From positions 1-62,023 of the forward strand of contig DWXE01000011.1 in NCBI GenBank assembly GCA_019119355.1: 62,023 bases of DNA. Direction: 5' to 3'. Shown here one piece after another: positions 59,282 to 62,023 of the stretch; the first letter of the stretch is position 1, and each line of letters begins with the position of its first letter. Under the pieces are notes generated by a model. That model did no database searches and was not told where the DNA came from. It saw nothing but the letters and a program-made list of their open reading frames with translations. Source of the stretch: Candidatus Eisenbergiella merdigallinarum. GTDB taxonomy: Bacteria; Bacillota; Clostridia; Lachnospirales; Lachnospiraceae. The position numbers and the translations under genes are program-made.

Positions 59282-59809
59282 TCAATTAGTTTCGTCTTTT
59301 AAAGCCTGTGTAATCAAGTCACTTAATCCTTGTGAGGGTACAGTTTTCTTCCAGTGATTTGAAGTATCTAATTCGGGATATTTGTATCGCCACTGGTCGT
59401 ATTCCTCTTTGGTTATCTCTCCCCGTTCCAGGCGGGCAGCCTGCTCCTGCCATGCGTGGAACATATCAAACATAGTGGAGTAGGTGGAGCCGGTGGACTT
59501 ATCCAGCCGCAGGCATACCTCTCCATCAATCTCTCCGATTTTCAGCCCGTACATATCTTCCAGTGCAAAGAGCGTGTGCATAAGACCTATATAGCTGTCT
59601 ATTTCCGGGACAGTGATTGCACGAGGACTTACATCAAGGATACGTGCCATTTCTTTTACAAGATCTTGTTTCGGCGTTCTGGCTTCTGATTCGTACTGCG
59701 CCATACGAACATCAGAGGTTTTTCCGAGAAAACCGAGGATTTCGCCTAGCTGCTTCTGCGTCATGCCTTTTCGATTGCGGAAAAAGCGTATTCGTTTGCC
59801 GATTGCCAT
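59282..59809 (-). CDS. XRE family repressor of the integrative element
   Basis: About 175 residues: an N-terminal HTH (RIRFFRNRKGMTQKQLGEILGFLGKTSDVRMAQYESEARTP) and a C-terminal domain of about 110 residues with a WQEQAARLERGEITKEEYDQWRYKYPE helix pair, seen in phage and ICE repressors of Clostridia. It is divergent from the excisionase/integrase genes, with operator-like repeats between. ATG 59809 follows GGAGG. Codon usage is AT-richer than the chromosomal genes, as for the rest of the element. Confidence 0.8.
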   Translation of the reverse strand: MAIGKRIRFFRNRKGMTQKQLGEILGFLGKTSDVRMAQYESEARTPKQDLVKEMARILDVSPRAITVPEIDSYIGLMHTLFALEDMYGLKIGEIDGEVCLRLDKSTGSTYSTMFDMFHAWQEQAARLERGEITKEEYDQWRYKYPELDTSNHWKKTVPSQGLSDLITQALKDETN

Positions 59810-59874
59810 AGTAAAACCTCCGTTGCAGTTATAGTGATACAACCATTCTTGACTTAAACAAATTTGTTGAATTT

Positions 59875-59903
59875 AGTATAACACGGCACAACAGGAATAG
59901 CAA
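59875..59903 (-). promoter_or_regulatory. Promoter of the element repressor
   Basis: Minus-strand TTGCTA (59903-59898), 17-bp spacer, TATACT (59880-59875). The operator palindrome at 59857-59868 lies at its transcription start. Confidence 0.55.
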
Positions 59904-59946
59904 GAGAAACTTAAATAAAAAAAGTTAATATTTTTCTGCAAACCAC

Positions 59947-59975
59947 TTGACTTAACGGAATTTATTTAGTATTAT
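59947..59975 (+). promoter_or_regulatory. Promoter of the excisionase/integrase operon
   Basis: TTGACT (59947-59952), 17-bp spacer, TATTAT (59970-59975). One operator repeat overlaps the -35 and another lies just downstream of the -10, suiting repression. The leader to 60162 holds no credible gene. Confidence 0.55.
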
Positions 59976-60162
59976 AAATATAACTTAAACAAAAAGAGTT
60001 AAAAACTGAATGACCGTCCAAACTGAACAAACGCCATGACTTCCAGAAATGGAACGAGCGGCTCTCATATATGAGGGACTGGCACAGCGCCGAACAGGGT
60101 TGCCTGCCAGAACAGGGAGGCAGAACGGCGAAGATTTTAAAGGAAAGGGGGACGATAACGGA

Positions 60163-60342
60163 ATGGCAGAAAAATCATTTATGACTGTGGAGGAAGTGGC
60201 AGCGGAATTGCGGGTGTCAAAGTCAAAAGCCTACCAGATTGTGCGGGAACTGAACGCAGAATTACAGAAACAGGGCTATCTGACGGTGGCGGGACGTGTG
60301 AACGCTACATTTTTTCACAAAAAAGTCTGTTACAGCGATTAA
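60163..60342 (+). CDS. Excisionase-like small helix-turn-helix protein
   Basis: About 59 residues of the MerR/excisionase (HTH_17) type: MTVEEVAAELRVSKSKAYQIVRELNAELQKQGY, followed by a short wing and FHKKVCY. Such proteins bind near att sites and steer the integrase toward excision. It precedes the integrase gene by 20 bp. The start at 60163 is chosen because the domain begins there; an upstream ATG at 60049 would add 38 atypical residues. Confidence 0.75.
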   Translation: MAEKSFMTVEEVAAELRVSKSKAYQIVRELNAELQKQGYLTVAGRVNATFFHKKVCYSD

Positions 60343-60362
60343 GCGGAAAGGAGATGATTTGA

Positions 60363-61463
60363 ATGGCTGTATACAAAGACAATGCTACGGGAACGTGGCG
60401 GGTAATCTATCGCTTCACGAACTGGAAGGGGGAACGGAAGCAGACACAGAAACGGGGATTTGCTACGAAACGGGAAGCGCAAGCATGGGAGCATGAGGTC
60501 ATGCTGAAACAGAACTCAAAGTTGGATATGACTTTTGCCAGCTTCTTTGAGGTTTACGAAGCCGACAAGAAACAGCGCGTCAAGGAAAGCACATGGGAAT
60601 CTAAAAGCCATGTAATCCGCACAAAGATTTTACCGTATTTTGGGAATCGGAAGATAGCGGAGATTGAGGCAAAGGACGTTATCGCATGGCAGAATGAACT
60701 TATGGCGTACCGGGATGAGAAAGGAAAGCCTTATTCATCTGACTATCTGAAAACCATACACGCTCAGTTAACGGCGATTTTCAATCATGCTGTGAACTTT
60801 TATAACCTGCCCTACAATCCGGCAAGACGGACAGGAACAATGGGAAATGAGGTTCCGAAAGAAATGAATTTCTGGACGAAAGAGGAATATTTGAAATTCT
60901 CCGAAGCCATGATGGATAAGCCACGTTCCTATTATGCCTTTGAAATGCTTTACTGGTGTGGAATCCGCTCCGGCGAACTGCTGGCGCTTACTCCAGCTGA
61001 TTTTGATTTTCAGAAGCAGACGGTCACAATCAGCAAGACATTTCACCGCTCTAAAGGGCGGGATATTATCACAAGTCCGAAAACGAAAAAGAGTAATCGT
61101 ATAATCAAAATGCCAACCTTTCTCTGTGAGGAAATGCAGGAATATACCAAAATGCTGTATGACATTCAGCCGGACGAGCGTCTGTTTACGGTCACAAAAT
61201 CCTATCTCAATCACGAAATGGAGCGAGGGGCGAAGCAGGCGGGCGTAAAGAAGATTCGTGTGCATGATATTCGTCATAGTGCGGTTTCCCTGTTAATCGA
61301 CATGGGATTTTCAGTGCTGGCGATTGGGGAGCGCATGGGGCATGAAGCGGAGAAAATCACTTATCGTTATGCTCACTTATTCCCTACGGTGCAGACGGAA
61401 ATGGCGGAGAAACTGGAAATGGAGCGTAGACATAAGGAGGATGCAAATGGAAAGAACACTTGA
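60363..61463 (+). CDS. int: Tyrosine recombinase (integrase) of the integrative element
   Basis: A 366-residue site-specific recombinase of the Tn916/phage type: an N-terminal arm-binding domain (GTWRVIYRFTNWKGERKQTQKRGFATKREAQAWE), a SAM-like core-binding domain and the catalytic domain with Arg in CGIRSGELLAL, HDIRHSAVSLL (His-x-x-Arg) and the nucleophile Tyr in KITYRYAHL. It integrates the element, presumably at the guaA 3' end. The 3' end overlaps the mobC-like gene. Confidence 0.95.
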   Translation: MAVYKDNATGTWRVIYRFTNWKGERKQTQKRGFATKREAQAWEHEVMLKQNSKLDMTFASFFEVYEADKKQRVKESTWESKSHVIRTKILPYFGNRKIAEIEAKDVIAWQNELMAYRDEKGKPYSSDYLKTIHAQLTAIFNHAVNFYNLPYNPARRTGTMGNEVPKEMNFWTKEEYLKFSEAMMDKPRSYYAFEMLYWCGIRSGELLALTPADFDFQKQTVTISKTFHRSKGRDIITSPKTKKSNRIIKMPTFLCEEMQEYTKMLYDIQPDERLFTVTKSYLNHEMERGAKQAGVKKIRVHDIRHSAVSLLIDMGFSVLAIGERMGHEAEKITYRYAHLFPTVQTEMAEKLEMERRHKEDANGKNT

Positions 61464-61770
61464 TTACAAAGGGCGGTGGCGTAATCATACGGTAGCGTTC
61501 CGGGTGTCTGACGAAGAATCAAAACTACTCAATGATTTGGTGGCACTGTCGGGCTTGACGAAGCAGGACTATATCACAAGGCGGCTGCTGTGCCGGGATG
61601 TAGTGGTACAGGGCAATCCGAGGGTTTATAAGGCACTGAAAAACCAAATGGCGGCTATCTACGAAGAATTAAAGCGGCTGGAAGCGTTAAGCCCGGACAA
61701 TGACGAACTGCTCTACACGTTGCAGGTAATCGCAATCACATTAGATGGTCTGAAAGGAGAAGATGAATGA
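61447..61770 (+). CDS. Plasmid-type mobilisation protein (MobC-like)
   Basis: A 107-residue protein with the ribbon-helix-helix-type pattern of relaxosome accessory proteins: TVAFRVSDEESKLLNDLVALSGLTKQDYITRRLLCRDVVVQGNP. MobC-type proteins help relaxases nick oriT, so the element is likely mobilizable rather than just integrative; the relaxase would be downstream of the window. The start at 61447 is 6 nt after AGGAGG and within the end of int. Confidence 0.7.
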   Translation: MERTLDYKGRWRNHTVAFRVSDEESKLLNDLVALSGLTKQDYITRRLLCRDVVVQGNPRVYKALKNQMAAIYEELKRLEALSPDNDELLYTLQVIAITLDGLKGEDE

Positions 61771-62023
61771 AAGAAAAAATGAAAACGACTGCTCCCTTAT
61801 CATCTGTTGGCGCAGATGGGGCGCAGCCGCAATTAAAAAATCACACTGAAATTATAGCAAATGAAACAGCACAAATCAATCTGCAAGCCGCACAAAACCC
61901 GGAGAAATCCGGGAGCGGCAGACTTCAGACTGTTTCCATGACGGAACTGTATGATACGGTCTATCCGCCGAGAACGCCGATTGTAGACGGATTCCTCTAC
62001 GGCGGCACTTACCTCTTTGTGGG
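61767..62023 (+). CDS. Start of a RepA/RecA-like ATPase gene (truncated by the window end)
   Basis: The first 85 codons are visible, overlapping the mobC-like stop (ATGA). After a low-complexity N-terminal tail, MTELYDTVYPPRTPIVDGFLYGGTYLFVG matches the beginning of the hexameric RepA/AAA_25-type replication ATPases found in clostridial mobile elements, just before the Walker A loop. The assignment rests on this short stretch. Confidence 0.6.
   Translation, partial: MKEKMKTTAPLSSVGADGAQPQLKNHTEIIANETAQINLQAAQNPEKSGSGRLQTVSMTELYDTVYPPRTPIVDGFLYGGTYLFV

Larger units (their letters stand above)
59852..59990. promoter_or_regulatory. Operator cluster of the integrative element
   Basis: ACTTAAA (or ACTTAAC) occurs at 59852, 59909, 59950 and 59983. 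The first copy overlaps the perfect palindrome AACAAATTTGTT (59857-59868), and the second pairs with AAGTT at 59922-59926. Repeated half-sites around two divergent promoters are what a phage-like repressor switch needs. Confidence 0.5.

Noticed and set aside
61324..61446. An N-terminal extension of the MobC-like protein
   Set aside because: It overlaps the integrase catalytic region; AGGAGG at 61435-61440 fixes the start at 61447.
1..62023. tRNA or rRNA genes
   Set aside because: I looked for cloverleaf hallmarks (GGTTCGAATCC-type T arms with matching acceptor stems) and rRNA core sequences and found none that I could support.

Overview
The window looks like a chromosomal segment of an anaerobic, endospore-forming, GC-rich member of the Clostridia (Eubacteriales, Lachnospiraceae-like; the family is inference). 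The evidence is a SpoIIID gene with a sigma-E-type -10 element, a SpoIID-like/LysM spore-type protein, an energy-converting Ech [NiFe] hydrogenase with its own maturation operon, an oxygen-scavenging flavodiiron protein, an ECF transporter and typical Firmicutes Shine-Dalgarno and sigma-A promoters. No rRNA or tRNA gene was recognised.

Layout. 0.1-6 kb: a PadR/HAAS membrane-protein pair, a LysR regulator divergent from a split ChrA transporter, ATP-dependent PEP carboxykinase and a CPBP protease. 6-19.3 kb: sbcD-sbcC run straight into a complete type I-C CRISPR-Cas locus (cas3, cas5, cas8c, cas7, cas4, cas1, cas2, then a 10-repeat array). 19.4-23.6 kb (minus strand): a QueG-like iron-sulfur protein, a GMP synthase paralogue lacking its glutaminase centre, and a SpoIID/peptidoglycan-binding/LysM protein. 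23.7-35.8 kb: a PfkB kinase, hypABFCDE on the minus strand, and divergently the six-gene ech operon. 35.8-42.2 kb: an LCP protein, a NEW3-domain protein with an ABC exporter, and a two-component system. 42.5-47.8 kb: flavodiiron protein, MraY-like transferase, a His-less HPr-like protein, a TetR/epimerase pair. 47.8-52.6 kb: isochorismatase-like hydrolase, nucleoside phosphorylase and an ECF transporter. 52.6-59.1 kb: two uncharacterised small proteins, cyclopropane fatty acid synthase, SpoIIID, a MATE pump, structured non-coding DNA and the canonical guaA. 59.1 kb to the end: the left end of an AT-richer integrative and mobilizable element inserted at the 3' end of guaA (repressor, excisionase, integrase, MobC, start of a replication-type ATPase).

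The most striking observation lies in the 406-bp gap between cas3 and cas5. The minus strand carries a sigma-A-type promoter followed directly by a degenerate, solitary CRISPR repeat. It keeps a hairpin with a 5-nt loop and the complete 11-nt crRNA 5' handle of type I-C. The spacer-like sequence that follows matches 9 of the first 10 positions of a site about 95 bp away, which has a TTC PAM and overlaps the -35 region of the cas5 promoter. The single mismatch is at position 6, the base Cascade flips out. This is the architecture of a CreA/CreR-type guide through which the interference complex would repress its own operon.

Other points of interest are the glutaminase-less GuaA paralogue, a 150-bp chain-of-hairpins repeat that duplicates the ribosome-binding site of the nucleoside phosphorylase, a MITE-like 16-bp inverted-repeat element, a consensus-promoter leader RNA with attenuator upstream of guaA, and an EchF subunit with four rather than two [4Fe-4S] motifs.
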